Numbered from the stretch's first letter, positions 9,521 through 18,455 are shown. The stretch is DNA of 55,444 nt from Candidatus Rokuibacteriota bacterium (GCA_016193045.1 JACPSW010000106.1:1-55444); one strand, 5' to 3'. The notes: generated from the letters alone by a model not told the origin. Translations and numbers: made by a program.

Positions 9521-11104
9521 CTACAGCTTGACGAGCTTGGCGAAGACGATGTCCGGCATGGCCCGGATCTCGCGCAGGATGGCCTCCGGGATGGGGTCGT
9601 CCAGGTTCAGGATCGAGACGGCCTGCCCCCCGCGCCGCTCGCGGCCGAGCTGCATGCCGGCGATGTTGATCTGATGGCGGCCGCAGAGCGTGCCGATCCG
9701 GCCGATCACGCCCGGCACGTCGAGGTTGGCAAAGACGAGCATCCAGCCCGAGGGAACCGCTTCCAGCGAAAAGCCGTCGATCCTCACGATCCGGGGCTCG
9801 CGCCGGTGGAAGAGCGTCCCGGCGACCCGCCACGCGCCCTTGCTGGTCTCGAGCTCGGCGGCGAGGAGGCTGGCGTAATCCTCGCTCTCGGCCGTGCTGG
9901 TCTCCACCACCTTGATGCCGCGGGCCTTGGCCAGGTACGGCGCGTTCACGTCCGACACCTTCTCTTCCAGGATCACGTCCAGGAGCCCCTTCAGGAACGT
10001 GACGGTCAGGACCGAGGTCGCCAGGGCCGCCACCTCGCCGGCGTACTCCAGCCGGACCTGCTTCATCCGCCCCTCGGCCATCTGGGCCAGGAACGCGCCC
10101 ATCTTCTCCCCCAGGGTCAGGTAGGGTCTGAGCTCCTTCAGCGTCTCGGCATCGACCGAGGGAACATTGACCGCGTTCCGCACGATGCCGCGCACCAGCA
10201 CGTCGGCGATCTGCTGGGCAATCGCCAGCGCCACGCCGGACTGCGCTTCTTCCGTCGAGGCCGCCAGGTGCGGCGTGAGGATCACCTGATCGAGGCCGAG
10301 GAGCGGGTGGTCCGCCGGCAGCGGCTCCTTCTCGAAGACGTCCAGCGCGGCGCCGGCCACCTTTCCCTTCCGGATGGCCTCGACGAGCGCCGCCTCGCTG
10401 ATCACGCCGCCCCGGGCGCAGTTGATGATCCGGACGCCGTCCTTCATCTTCGCGAACTCGCCGGGCCCGAGAAAATTCCGGGTCTCGGACGTCAGGGGGA
10501 CATGGATCGAAATGAAGTCGGCCCGCTGGAGCAGCTGGTCGAGCTCCACGACCTCGGCGCCGATCCGCTGGGCGGCCTCCGCCGTCAGGTACGGATCGTA
10601 CGCGATGACCTGCATCCGGAGCCCCAGGGCGCGGCGGGCCACCTCGGCGCCGATCCGCCCGAGCCCGATGATCCCCAGCACCTTGTTGTAGAGCTCGACC
10701 CCGGCGAACCGCTCCTTCTCCCAGCGGCCGCCCTTGAGCGCGCCGTGGGCCTGCGGGAGCTGGCGCGCCATGGCGAGCAGCAGGCCCAGGGTGTGCTCGG
10801 CCACGGCGATCGTGTTGGCGCCCGGGGTGTTCATCACGATGATCCCCCGCTCGCTGGCCGCCTCGACGTCGATGTTGTCCACGCCGGCGCCCGCCCGCCC
10901 CACCACCTCCAGCGCCCGCGCCGCTTCGATCACCCGGGCCGTCACCTTCGTCGCGCTCCGGACGATGAGGCCGTGGGCGTCGGCGAGCTTGGCGCAGAGG
11001 TCCGCCTCGGGGAGCGTGGGGACCGCCTCAACGGAAAGGCCCTCCTGGCGGAGAGCCTCGATCCCGACTTCCTGGAGCGCGTCGGTGACGATGACCTTCT
11101 TCAT
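9521..11104 (-). CDS. serA: D-3-phosphoglycerate dehydrogenase
   Basis: A 527-residue enzyme that oxidises 3-phosphoglycerate in serine synthesis. The NAD-binding motif is LGIIGLGRIGAEVARRA, the catalytic Arg lies in NCARGGVI, and His in LTPHLAASTEEAQ. After the dehydrogenase core come an allosteric substrate-binding domain (about 320-450) and a C-terminal ACT domain (about 455-527, FANLDVPGVIGRIGTLCGRH). This is the long type I layout. Its ATG overlaps the aminotransferase stop (ATGA). Pairing with that aminotransferase is typical of serine/glyoxylate metabolism. Confidence 0.96.
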   Translation of the reverse strand: MKKVIVTDALQEVGIEALRQEGLSVEAVPTLPEADLCAKLADAHGLIVRSATKVTARVIEAARALEVVGRAGAGVDNIDVEAASERGIIVMNTPGANTIAVAEHTLGLLLAMARQLPQAHGALKGGRWEKERFAGVELYNKVLGIIGLGRIGAEVARRALGLRMQVIAYDPYLTAEAAQRIGAEVVELDQLLQRADFISIHVPLTSETRNFLGPGEFAKMKDGVRIINCARGGVISEAALVEAIRKGKVAGAALDVFEKEPLPADHPLLGLDQVILTPHLAASTEEAQSGVALAIAQQIADVLVRGIVRNAVNVPSVDAETLKELRPYLTLGEKMGAFLAQMAEGRMKQVRLEYAGEVAALATSVLTVTFLKGLLDVILEEKVSDVNAPYLAKARGIKVVETSTAESEDYASLLAAELETSKGAWRVAGTLFHRREPRIVRIDGFSLEAVPSGWMLVFANLDVPGVIGRIGTLCGRHQINIAGMQLGRERRGGQAVSILNLDDPIPEAILREIRAMPDIVFAKLVKL

Positions 11105-12246
11105 GCGGGGCGTTCGGCCAGCACCTTCTGGGCGGCCCCGACGGCGGCGCCCCAGTCCACGGGGTAGCCCAGCTCCGCCAGGACCTGCTCGAGGGCGGCG
11201 AGGGCGACGACCACGTCGAAGTCGCCGACGTAGCCCATGTGCCCCAGCCGGAAGATCTTCCCCTTCATCTCCCCCTGCCCGCCCGCGATCGTGATGTTGT
11301 GCGACTTGGCGTAGGCCGCGAGCACCTTCTCACTGTCGATGCCCTTCGGCGCGACGACGGAGGTGATGGCCGGGCTGGGCGTGGCCTTGGCGAACAGCTC
11401 GAGGCCCAGGGCCTCCGCCCCCGCCCGCGTGGCGCGGGCCAGCCGGTCGTGGCGCCGGAAGATGTTGGCGAGGCCTTCGGCCTTCAGCAGGGCCAGCACC
11501 TCCCGGAGCCCGATGACGATCGCCACCGCCGGGGTGAAGTGGGCCTGGTTCTTCAGGACGACCTTCCTCTCCTCCAGGAGGTCGAAGTAATACCGGGGGA
11601 GCTTGGCCTGCTTGGCCCGGTCCCACGCCCGCTCCGAGAGCGTGCAGAGGGCGAGTCCCGGCGGCAGCATGAGACCCTTCTGCGAGCCCGCGACCACCAC
11701 GTCCACGCCCCAGGCGTCCATGGGGAGGTCCGCCACCCCCAGGCTCGACACCGTATCCACGACGAGGATGGCGTCGCTCCTCCGCGTCATTCCGGCGTAG
11801 CCCCGGACGTCGTGGAGAACTCCCGTCGAGGTCTCGCTGTGCTGGCAGAGGACGGCCCGGATGCCGGGCGTCTTCTTCAGCGCATCGGCCAGGCGATCGG
11901 GCGGGACCGTGTGGCCGAAGGGCGCCTCCAGCGCCACGACCTCCACCCCGTAGGCCTTGCAGATTTCCCCCCAGCGCTCCCCGAACTTCCCCGCGCGGAC
12001 CACGAGGGCTTTGTCGCCGGGCGAGAGCGTGTTGGCGACGGCCGCCTCCATGGCGCCGGTCCCCGAGGCCGCCAGGATAATCGTCTCCTGCGTCGTCTGG
12101 ACGAGCCACTTGAGCCCCTCGCGCACCTGGGCGAAGAGCGCTTCGTACTCGGGGGTCCGGTGGTGGATGATCGGCCGCGCCATGGCCAGGAGGACCTGGT
12201 CCGGGACCGGCGTGGGCCCCGGGGCCATGAGGTAGTACTTCTTCAT
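11101..12246 (-). CDS. Class V aminotransferase (serine/alanine-glyoxylate type)
   Basis: A 381-residue PLP enzyme starting MKKYYLMAPGPTPVPDQVL. SGTGAMEAAVANTL binds the cofactor phosphate, HSETSTGVL and VVDTVSSLG are family motifs, and the PLP lysine is in VVVAGSQKGLMLPPG. It most resembles alanine-glyoxylate or serine-pyruvate aminotransferases. In such serA pairs it may act as a phosphoserine aminotransferase substitute. AAAGGAG precedes the ATG at 12246. The gap to the upstream gene is 91 bp, so a promoter for this second gene set may lie there. Confidence 0.9.
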   Translation of the reverse strand: MKKYYLMAPGPTPVPDQVLLAMARPIIHHRTPEYEALFAQVREGLKWLVQTTQETIILAASGTGAMEAAVANTLSPGDKALVVRAGKFGERWGEICKAYGVEVVALEAPFGHTVPPDRLADALKKTPGIRAVLCQHSETSTGVLHDVRGYAGMTRRSDAILVVDTVSSLGVADLPMDAWGVDVVVAGSQKGLMLPPGLALCTLSERAWDRAKQAKLPRYYFDLLEERKVVLKNQAHFTPAVAIVIGLREVLALLKAEGLANIFRRHDRLARATRAGAEALGLELFAKATPSPAITSVVAPKGIDSEKVLAAYAKSHNITIAGGQGEMKGKIFRLGHMGYVGDFDVVVALAALEQVLAELGYPVDWGAAVGAAQKVLAERPA

Positions 12247-12337
12247 CGCGGGCTCCTTTGCGGTGGGTCGGCCGTCGTGAACGCGATCACAACCAGCCTC
12301 ACTATATGCGCATCCCCGAGGGCGAGTCAACCGTAGG

Positions 12338-13894
12338 TCACTTCTTGGCGAGCTGGAGGGGGACCTCGATGCCCGGCGCGCCCCGCACGGATCGGCCGAG
12401 CACGGTGACGAAGAGGGCGTCTTTCTCCCGGGCGTGAGGGGAGAAGAAGCGCACCACGTCGCCGTCGTAGAAGGTCAGCCCCGAGGCGCCGAAGCCCTGG
12501 GCATAGGCGCCCAGGTAGCACTTGCCGCCGATGACCCCCGCCTCCAGGTTGGCGAGCCGGTAGCCGCGGTTGCCGAATCGCCCGAGGATCGGGCCGAGGT
12601 CGGCGAGGAAGAAGATGACGACACTGGCGTCCGAGCCGAGGGCCTGCTCCAGGCAGAGATAGCCGGCCTGGCCGCGGAAGTCGCCCGCCTGGAGCAGCTC
12701 CAGGCCGTGGGCCTCGGGCCAGTAACAGTAGGCCCCGGAGGCGATTCCGTCCACGGCGTTGACGATCAGATAGAGATCCACCAGCCGGTGCCCGGGCCCG
12801 GGGAGGAAGTCGGCGGGGATCCCGCGGGTCGCGTGGAAGAGCGCCGTCGCCATCGCCCGGGCGCTGATCGGCTCGCCGGAGAATTGCCGCGTGGATCCCC
12901 GTCGGATGATCGTCTCCCCGAACGGCCTCCCGGCGACGGGGAGCGGCTCGGGAAGCGCCAGGAGCGTCGCCGGGACGGATCTGGGCTCGCCGGCGGCCGA
13001 CGCCCGCACGGCCTTCACCTCGTCGGGCTCGAGCAGCGACGCCGCCGCATGGATCTCCCTGACGAGCGGGTAGTCCACCTCGCTGGAGGAGAGGGGAAGG
13101 CTCCGCGGGCTGATCGGCTCGACCGCGGGACCGGCGGCGAAGGCTGGCGCGTCGCCGAGCGGGACCAGCTCGAGACCCACCTCGTTGTCCGAGTCGAGAG
13201 CGAGAAGCCGGTTCACCCGCTCGTCGAGGAACAGCGTGACCAGGCGCGCCGGGATTCCCATCGCGGAGGCCGTGCCGAGGAGGTTGGCCAGCATGGTCCC
13301 GGAGTCCCAGAAGAGGTGGCGGTACGCCCGGGCCTGGTACTTCCAGGTGTTGCGCCAGTAGATCCCCGTGAGGACGACCGTCGCCGCCGACGCGGCGATG
13401 GCGTCGTCGAGGGCCGCGGCGCTCAGCTCGGAGCGGAAGTCTCCATCCCGGAGCCGGCGGAGGCAGAAATCGCCCGGGGAGAAGTGGTATACCCCGGCCG
13501 GGAGTCCCGGAAGATCCCCGCAGACGATGTACACCTCGGTCTGGTAGAGGGCGCCGGTGGAGGGCGCGGCGCGGAAGTGCATCTCCCCGCCCCCCGGGTA
13601 GGTCTTCTTCTTGGTCAGGCCGGCAGTGAAGAAGAGGAGCGACGCGAGGGTCTCCAGGGTCAGCGTCCCGCCCGCGCCCTCAAACGCGCCCACGGCCTCC
13701 AGGGTGTCCCCGACGGGCTGGGGAAACTCGCGCGGCAGCGGCGTGACGGGCAGATCCGGGTAGACCTTGTAGAGGAACGGCTTGGTATCCCAGTCGAGGG
13801 AGTGACCGCTCTGGCGAACGGAGGCGTAGCTGTGGGCGGTCCGCTGGTGGTACTCCCGCGCCGCCTCGACGGCGCGGTTCCCGACGCGGCTCAC
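12338..13894 (-). CDS. Two-domain SagB-type nitroreductase/dehydrogenase
   Basis: A 518-residue protein built of two nitroreductase-fold domains (about 55-250 and 320-515). The first contains RAAPSTGALYQTEVYIV and WKYQARAYRHLFWDSGTML. The second has IIRRGSTRQFSGEPIS and NLEAGVIGGKCYLGAYAQG. SagB/ThcOx enzymes are FMN-dependent azoline dehydrogenases of peptide natural products, but many stand alone in genomes, as here. No YcaO cyclodehydratase or precursor peptide was seen nearby. The start is GTG at 13894, overlapping the mtnA stop. Role unknown. Its position at the end of the dcw-linked run suggests housekeeping rather than a natural-product role. Confidence 0.85.
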   Translation of the reverse strand: MSRVGNRAVEAAREYHQRTAHSYASVRQSGHSLDWDTKPFLYKVYPDLPVTPLPREFPQPVGDTLEAVGAFEGAGGTLTLETLASLLFFTAGLTKKKTYPGGGEMHFRAAPSTGALYQTEVYIVCGDLPGLPAGVYHFSPGDFCLRRLRDGDFRSELSAAALDDAIAASAATVVLTGIYWRNTWKYQARAYRHLFWDSGTMLANLLGTASAMGIPARLVTLFLDERVNRLLALDSDNEVGLELVPLGDAPAFAAGPAVEPISPRSLPLSSSEVDYPLVREIHAAASLLEPDEVKAVRASAAGEPRSVPATLLALPEPLPVAGRPFGETIIRRGSTRQFSGEPISARAMATALFHATRGIPADFLPGPGHRLVDLYLIVNAVDGIASGAYCYWPEAHGLELLQAGDFRGQAGYLCLEQALGSDASVVIFFLADLGPILGRFGNRGYRLANLEAGVIGGKCYLGAYAQGFGASGLTFYDGDVVRFFSPHAREKDALFVTVLGRSVRGAPGIEVPLQLAKK

Positions 13895-14910
13895 CGCGAG
13901 AAATCGAACGGGGGGCGGAACACGCCGCGCTCGGTGATGATGGCGGTGATCAGCGCGGCGGGCGTGACGTCGAAGGCCGGATTGAAAACCGGCGACGCGG
14001 TGGGGGCGGTCTGCCGACCGGCGAACCCCCTCACCTCGCCGGCGTCACGCTCCTCGATGGGGATGAGATCTCCCGACGGCAGTGCCGGGTCGATGGTCGA
14101 GAAGGGCGCCGCCACGTAGAACGGGATGCCGTGGTGCCGGGCGAGCACCGCCAGCCCGTAGGTACCGATCTTGTTGGCGGTGTCGCCGTTGGCCGCGATC
14201 CGGTCGGCTCCGGTCAGGACGAGGTCGACTTCCCCGCGCGCCATCACGGACCCGGCGGCCACGTCGGAGATCACCCGGTGGGGAATCCCTTCCTTGACCA
14301 TCTCCCAGGCGGTGAGACGGGCGCCCTGGAGCACGGGACGGGTCTCGTCCACCCAGACGAGGGCGACCTTCCCCTGGGCGTGGGCCGCGCGGATCACCCC
14401 TCCCGCCGTGCCGTACCCCGCCGTCGCGAGCGCGCCGGCGTTGCAGTGGGTGAGGATGCGCGCGCGGTCCGGGACCAGCGCCGCCCCGTGGGAGCCCATG
14501 GCGCGGTTGGCCGCCACGTCCTCGTCGAGCACCGCCTGCGCCTCCTGGACGAGCCGGGCCCGCAGGGCGTCCAGCGGCAGCGCCCGGTGCTCGAGACAGC
14601 AGCGCCTCATCCGCTCCAGGGCCCAGAAGAGATTGACCGCCGTCGGACGGGTGGCCGCGAGCCCCTTGATCGCGGCCTCCACGTCGGCCAGCAGCCCGTC
14701 GAAGGTGGTCGCGCGGCTCTCGCGGGCCGCCAGCGCGACGCCGAAGGCGGCCGTCACGCCGATGGCGGGGGCGCCGCGCACGACCAGTGAGCGGATGGCG
14801 TCCGCGACTTCGGCCCACGAGGCGTATTGCCGTTCGACCTCCTCGGTGGGGAGCCGCGTCTGGTCGAGGAGGACCAGCCGGTGGCCGTCCCAGCGGACGG
14901 GCGAGATCAC
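13891..14910 (-). CDS. mtnA: S-methyl-5-thioribose-1-phosphate isomerase
   Basis: A 339-residue enzyme of methionine salvage that isomerises methylthioribose-1-phosphate to the ribulose form. It belongs to the eIF2B-like family. It has RGAPAIGVTAAFGVAL, the TNLFWA-type segment (VNLFWALERM), THCNAGALATAGYGTA with the catalytic cysteine, and LTGADRIAANGDTANKIGTY with the catalytic aspartate. The GTG at 14910 is chosen because it overlaps the DUF167 stop (GTGA) and begins right at ISPVRWDG. The rest of the salvage pathway is not in the window. Confidence 0.95.
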   Translation of the reverse strand: MISPVRWDGHRLVLLDQTRLPTEEVERQYASWAEVADAIRSLVVRGAPAIGVTAAFGVALAARESRATTFDGLLADVEAAIKGLAATRPTAVNLFWALERMRRCCLEHRALPLDALRARLVQEAQAVLDEDVAANRAMGSHGAALVPDRARILTHCNAGALATAGYGTAGGVIRAAHAQGKVALVWVDETRPVLQGARLTAWEMVKEGIPHRVISDVAAGSVMARGEVDLVLTGADRIAANGDTANKIGTYGLAVLARHHGIPFYVAAPFSTIDPALPSGDLIPIEERDAGEVRGFAGRQTAPTASPVFNPAFDVTPAALITAIITERGVFRPPFDFSR

Positions 14911-15200
14911 AGCAACCCCGCCTTGATCCGGGCCTCGAGGGTCTGGAGCGAGCACCCTTCGACCCTGACGAGCTTGTCGCGGGCGTGGCCGCCGCGCACG
15001 AGCGCGACCGCCGAACGGGGTACCCGGAAGGCGCGGGCGAGAAAGGCGAGGAGCGCCGCATTGGCCTCGCCGTCAACGGGAGCGGCGTGGACGCGGACGC
15101 GGAGGGTGGCGCCGTCCCATCCCGCCACCTCGTCGCGGGAGGCCCGGGGCTGCACCCTCACGCGGAGAAGCGCCGAATCAGCGCGGGTCGGCCCCCGCAT
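14907..15200 (-). CDS. DUF167/YggU family protein
   Basis: A 97-residue protein with the family pattern LRVRVQPRASRDEV, then LRVRVHAAPVDGEANAALLAFLA, and SAVALVRGGHARDKLVRVEG. Function unknown in bacteria. The family commonly sits beside yggT and yggS, as here. The ATG at 15200 overlaps the end of the divIVA-like gene by 23 bp. Confidence 0.92.
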   Translation of the reverse strand: MRGPTRADSALLRVRVQPRASRDEVAGWDGATLRVRVHAAPVDGEANAALLAFLARAFRVPRSAVALVRGGHARDKLVRVEGCSLQTLEARIKAGLL

Positions 15201-15645
15201 CCCCCAGCTCTTCGTTCACGAGCCGCTGGTACATGTCGAGCGTGACGCGGAGCCCCTCCGCCAGCTGGCGGCGGGTGCGCTTGAGGGCGAGGATCTCGGC
15301 CTTGATCTTCGCCTCCTCGGCCCGCGCCTCCTCCAGGAGCTTGTCGCCCTGGAGCTCCGCCTCCCGCACCAGGAGGGTAGCCTCGCGCTTGGCGCCGTCC
15401 TTCATCTCCTCGGCCAGGCGCTGGGTGGTGAGGAGCGTGTCCTGGAGCAGCTTCTCCCGCCCTTCGATTCCGCGGGACCGCCCCTCCAGGGCCGCGAGCT
15501 GCTCCTTCAGGAGCGCGTTTTCCTTGACGAGCTTTTCGTAGTCCTCGGCCACGTCGGCCAGGAAGGCGTCCACCTCCTGCCGGTCGAAGCCGCGGAATCG
15601 GACGGTGAACTGCTGCTGGCGGATATCCATCGGCGTGATGCGCAT
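15178..15645 (-). CDS. DivIVA domain protein
   Basis: A 155-residue protein. The N-terminal DivIVA lipid-binding motif is ITPMDIRQQQFTVRFRGF, followed by DRQEVDAFLADVAEDYEKL and a long coiled coil (about 35-145). DivIVA proteins sense curved membrane and organise division or polar growth. The position downstream of ftsZ-yggS-proC-yggT matches the conserved ylm-type neighbourhood of Gram-positive bacteria, which is notable in a Gram-negative-type genome. The start at 15645 or the internal ATG at 15630 (MDIRQQQ) are both possible. Confidence 0.9.
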   Translation of the reverse strand: MRITPMDIRQQQFTVRFRGFDRQEVDAFLADVAEDYEKLVKENALLKEQLAALEGRSRGIEGREKLLQDTLLTTQRLAEEMKDGAKREATLLVREAELQGDKLLEEARAEEAKIKAEILALKRTRRQLAEGLRVTLDMYQRLVNEELGDAGADPR

Positions 15646-15695
15646 CGGACGTTCACCTCCTCCTTCCGGGCCAACTAACTTCCCGCGCCATCCGC

Positions 15696-15959
15696 TCAGA
15701 AGATCGAGGGCAGGACCACGCGCTGGATGAACTGGATGATGAGGATCGCCACCAGGGGGGAGAAGTCGAGTCCCGCCTGGTAGCGCGCGAGCACGTTCCG
15801 GATCGGGCGGAGCACCGGCTCGGTCACCCGGCGGAGGAACTGGACGACGGGGTTGTAGGGGTCCGGGTTGACCCAGGAGATGAGCGCGGCGGCGATGATG
15901 ACCCAGGTGTAGAGGCTCAGGAGCCAGCTGATGAACTCCGCCAACCGGTAGACGACCAC
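15696..15959 (-). CDS. YggT family membrane protein
   Basis: An 87-residue protein with two hydrophobic segments (about 8-28 and 65-85) separated by the family signature WVNPDPYNPVVQFLRRVTEPVLRPIR, read here in two pieces: NPDPYNPVVQFL and RVTEPVLRPIR. YggT/YlmG proteins influence division and membrane assembly in several lineages. The GTG start at 15959 is 5 bp from the proC stop. Confidence 0.93.
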   Translation of the reverse strand: MVVYRLAEFISWLLSLYTWVIIAAALISWVNPDPYNPVVQFLRRVTEPVLRPIRNVLARYQAGLDFSPLVAILIIQFIQRVVLPSIF

Positions 15960-15964
15960 GGGTA

Positions 15965-16828
15965 CTAGTCCCTCTTCTTGCCCCGGCGGGTGTCCTGCTT
16001 ACTGTCCCGGGCCCCTCGCCCCAGCTCCCGCGAGCGAAGCGTCGCGCGCTCGACGGCGCTGATGAGGGTCCGCCGCACGCCCCCTTCCTCGAGCGCGGCG
16101 ATGCCGGCGATGGCCGTCCCCCCCGGAGAGGTCACCATGTCCTTCAGCTGGCCCGGATGCGCGCCGGTTTCGATCAGGAGCTTCGCCGAGCCCAGCACGG
16201 TCTGCGCGGCCAGGGTCATGGCCGTCAGGCGGTCCAGGCCCACCTTGACGCCGCCGTCGGCCAGCGCCTCGATCATCAGCGCCACGTAGGCCGGGCCCGA
16301 GCCCGACAGGCCGGTGACCGCGTCGAGCGCCTCCTCTTCGAGCACCACCACTTTGCCGACGGCACCGAAGATTTCCTCGGCGGTCTCGAGGTCCCCCTTC
16401 TGGAGCCCGTCCGCCTTGGCCACGGCGGTCACGCCCTCGAGGACCAGCGCCGGCGTGTTCGGCATGACCCGGATGAGACGCACCCCCCTGGGGAGATCGG
16501 CGCGGAGCGCCACGGTGGGGACGCCCGCGGCCACCGAGATGACGAGCTTCCTGGGCGTCACCGCCGGGGCCACCTCTTTGAGGACCGAATGAATGATCTG
16601 CGGCTTCACCGCGAGGATCACCACGTCCACTCGCTTGACGAGAAGCGAGTTGTTCGAGAGCGTGTGAATCCCGTAGAGCTTGCCGAGCTGCTGGAGGCGG
16701 TCGAGCCTCACGTCCGTGGCGAAGATGTCCTCGGCGGGGACGGTCCCGGCCTTGAGCAGGCCGCGGATCATCGCCTCCCCCATGTTGCCGGCGCCCAGGA
16801 ACCCGACCTTCTTGCCCTTAACGCTCAT
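15965..16828 (-). CDS. proC: Pyrroline-5-carboxylate reductase
   Basis: A 287-residue enzyme that makes proline from pyrroline-5-carboxylate with NAD(P)H. The Rossmann motif is VGFLGAGNMGEAMIRGLL. Other signatures are VILAVKPQ, VMPNTPALV and the C-terminal LSGSGPAYVALMIEAL and MVTSPGGTAIAGI. The C terminus has a basic tail (DTRRGKKRD). A hairpin repeat separates it from the upstream yggS gene. Confidence 0.97.
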   Translation of the reverse strand: MSVKGKKVGFLGAGNMGEAMIRGLLKAGTVPAEDIFATDVRLDRLQQLGKLYGIHTLSNNSLLVKRVDVVILAVKPQIIHSVLKEVAPAVTPRKLVISVAAGVPTVALRADLPRGVRLIRVMPNTPALVLEGVTAVAKADGLQKGDLETAEEIFGAVGKVVVLEEEALDAVTGLSGSGPAYVALMIEALADGGVKVGLDRLTAMTLAAQTVLGSAKLLIETGAHPGQLKDMVTSPGGTAIAGIAALEEGGVRRTLISAVERATLRSRELGRGARDSKQDTRRGKKRD

Positions 16829-16831
16829 GTC

Positions 16832-16902
16832 GCTCGGAGGGGGGCTCCGCCCCCCTTCCGAATCCTCCCCCCTCGGTTGCGCCGGCGAAGCCGGCGCTCG
16901 AA
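16832..16902. repeat. GC-hairpin intercistronic repeat, copy A
   Basis: It starts CTCGGAGGGGGGCTCCGCCC, whose GGAGGGGGG and CCCCCCTTCC arms pair. A CCTCCCCC run follows, then a second hairpin GCGCCGGC-GAA-GCCGGCGC and the end CTCGAAC. Related copies are at 18377-18453 (inverted), 26918-26992, 32958-32985 (partial) and 55097-55166. Confidence 0.85.
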
Positions 16903-16909
16903 CTCCCGA

Positions 16910-17575
16910 TTATTGCCGCGGACCAAAGATCGCGGTACCCACCCGCACCATCGTGGCGCCTTCCTCCACGGCGACCTCGAAGTCGTCGCTCATCCCCATC
17001 GAGAGGTGCTCGAGCCCCGCCTCGTCTCTGAGCTCGCGGAGCCGGCGGAACCACCCCCGAGTCTGCTCTCCATGCTCCACAGGGGGGGGAATCGTCATCA
17101 GCCCCATCACCCGGAGCCGCGAGAGCCCCGCCAGCCCTTCCAGCGCGCCCTTCAGTTCGTCCGGGGCGAAGCCGCCCTTGGTGGCCTCGCCCGTCAGATT
17201 GACCTGGACCAGAACCTCCGCCACCTTGCCGGCGGCCGCGGCCCGTCGGTCGAGCTCGCGCGCCAGCTCCAGCCGGTCCACCGAGTGAATCAGGTCGAAA
17301 AGGAGGACGGCATCACGGGCCTTGTTGGTCTGCAGATGCCCGACCATGTGCCACGGGACGGGGTGGCCCAGCGCCCCGATCTTCTCCCTCGCCTCCTGAA
17401 CCCGATTCTCGCCCAGCGCGGGAAGCCCGGCGGCCAGCGCGCGTCGGATCCGCTCCACATCCACCGACTTGGAGATGCCGACGAGCAGCACCTCCTCGGG
17501 CGCGCGCCCCGCCCGCATCGCGGCACGTGCGATGCGCTCCTGAACGCGAGCGAGGTTGCCCGCCACATCCGTCAC
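16910..17575 (-). CDS. yggS: YggS/PLPBP family PLP homeostasis protein
   Basis: A 221-residue, fold-type III PLP-binding protein without enzyme activity that helps balance B6 vitamers and amino acid pools. The PLP lysine is in VGISKSVDVERI. Other signatures are GENRVQEAREK, WHMVGHLQTNKA, and the phosphate site LSMGMSDDFEVAVEEGATMVRVG. Position next to proC and yggT is the classical neighbourhood. Confidence 0.96.
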   Translation of the reverse strand: MTDVAGNLARVQERIARAAMRAGRAPEEVLLVGISKSVDVERIRRALAAGLPALGENRVQEAREKIGALGHPVPWHMVGHLQTNKARDAVLLFDLIHSVDRLELARELDRRAAAAGKVAEVLVQVNLTGEATKGGFAPDELKGALEGLAGLSRLRVMGLMTIPPPVEHGEQTRGWFRRLRELRDEAGLEHLSMGMSDDFEVAVEEGATMVRVGTAIFGPRQ

Positions 17576-17603
17576 CGCCGCCCTCCGATGCCAAGCGATT
17601 GTA

Positions 17604-18365
17604 TCACGGGAGCGCAGCGACGGTCACCAGCCGGCCGCGGCTCCCCTCCCTCCGGTAGGAGAAAAACAGGTCGGTGCGGCACCCCGTGCAGAGCCGGGGG
17701 TTGGCGATGCGGTCGGCGCGAACCCCGGCCGACGTCAGCTGGAACTCGTTGACCGCCCAGAGATCGAGGCTCCACTTCCCCGGGCGCGCCGATTTCACCC
17801 AGGAGTCCCAGCGGTCAGGAAAGGCGGCCCGGAGCGGCTCGACGACGGGACGATCCACCTCGTAGCAGCACGGGCCGATGGAGGGGAAGATCGCCGCGTG
17901 GAGGTCGGCCGGGCGCGCTCCCTCGCGGGCCAGGGCGTCCACCGCGGCGCGCGTGGCGCCCTTCACCGTGCCGCGCCAGCCCACGTGAGCCAGCGCGAGG
18001 CGTGTTCCGGGCGGGTCGTACAGGACGACGGTGAGGCAGTCGGCGGTGAAGACCACCAGCGGGACCCGAGGGGTGGTCGTCAGGAGCCCGTCTCCCTCGC
18101 CTCCGTAGCCGCCGGCGTCCACCCGCCTCACCGTCGCTCCGTGGACCTGGCGCACGTAGGCGACCCGCGCAAGATCCAGCCCGAGGGGGGCAAGAACCGC
18201 CGCCGTCTCGCGACCGATGGGCGAAACCGGCTCGGATGGATGGGCGACCCCGGGGCAGTGGCGCGTGGTGGACGCGTGGGGGAGACCCAGGGCCTCGAGG
18301 GCGGGAAGCGTCAGGTGGGTCGGCGGACTTCCGTGGAACCTAACCTCAGCAACCAGAGCGGCCAT
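17604..18365 (-). CDS. pgeF: Peptidoglycan editing factor (multicopper polyphenol oxidase fold)
   Basis: A 253-residue protein. The metal site has His75 in VRQVHGATV, Cys110 in FTADCLTVVL and His127 in AHVGWRGTVKGA, all intact. PgeF removes wrongly incorporated residues from UDP-MurNAc peptides, which fits its place after ftsZ in a cell-wall operon. Homologues were also annotated as laccases or purine nucleoside phosphorylases. Confidence 0.93.
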   Translation of the reverse strand: MAALVAEVRFHGSPPTHLTLPALEALGLPHASTTRHCPGVAHPSEPVSPIGRETAAVLAPLGLDLARVAYVRQVHGATVRRVDAGGYGGEGDGLLTTTPRVPLVVFTADCLTVVLYDPPGTRLALAHVGWRGTVKGATRAAVDALAREGARPADLHAAIFPSIGPCCYEVDRPVVEPLRAAFPDRWDSWVKSARPGKWSLDLWAVNEFQLTSAGVRADRIANPRLCTGCRTDLFFSYRREGSRGRLVTVAALP

Positions 18366-18376
18366 GTGAACGGGCG

Positions 18377-18453
18377 CTTCGAGCGGCGGCTTTGCCGCCG
18401 CAACCCTGACGTTGGGGGGAGGCTTCGGAGGGGGCCGTCGAGGCCCCCTCCGA
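18377..18453. repeat. GC-hairpin intercistronic repeat, copy E (inverted)
   Basis: Inverted relative to copy A. GAGCGGCGGCTTTGCCGCCG is followed by a GGGGGGAGG run and the hairpin GGAGGGGGCC-gtcga-GGCCCCCTCC (18427-18451). It fills the gap between ftsZ and pgeF. Confidence 0.8.
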
Positions 18454-18455
18454 CA

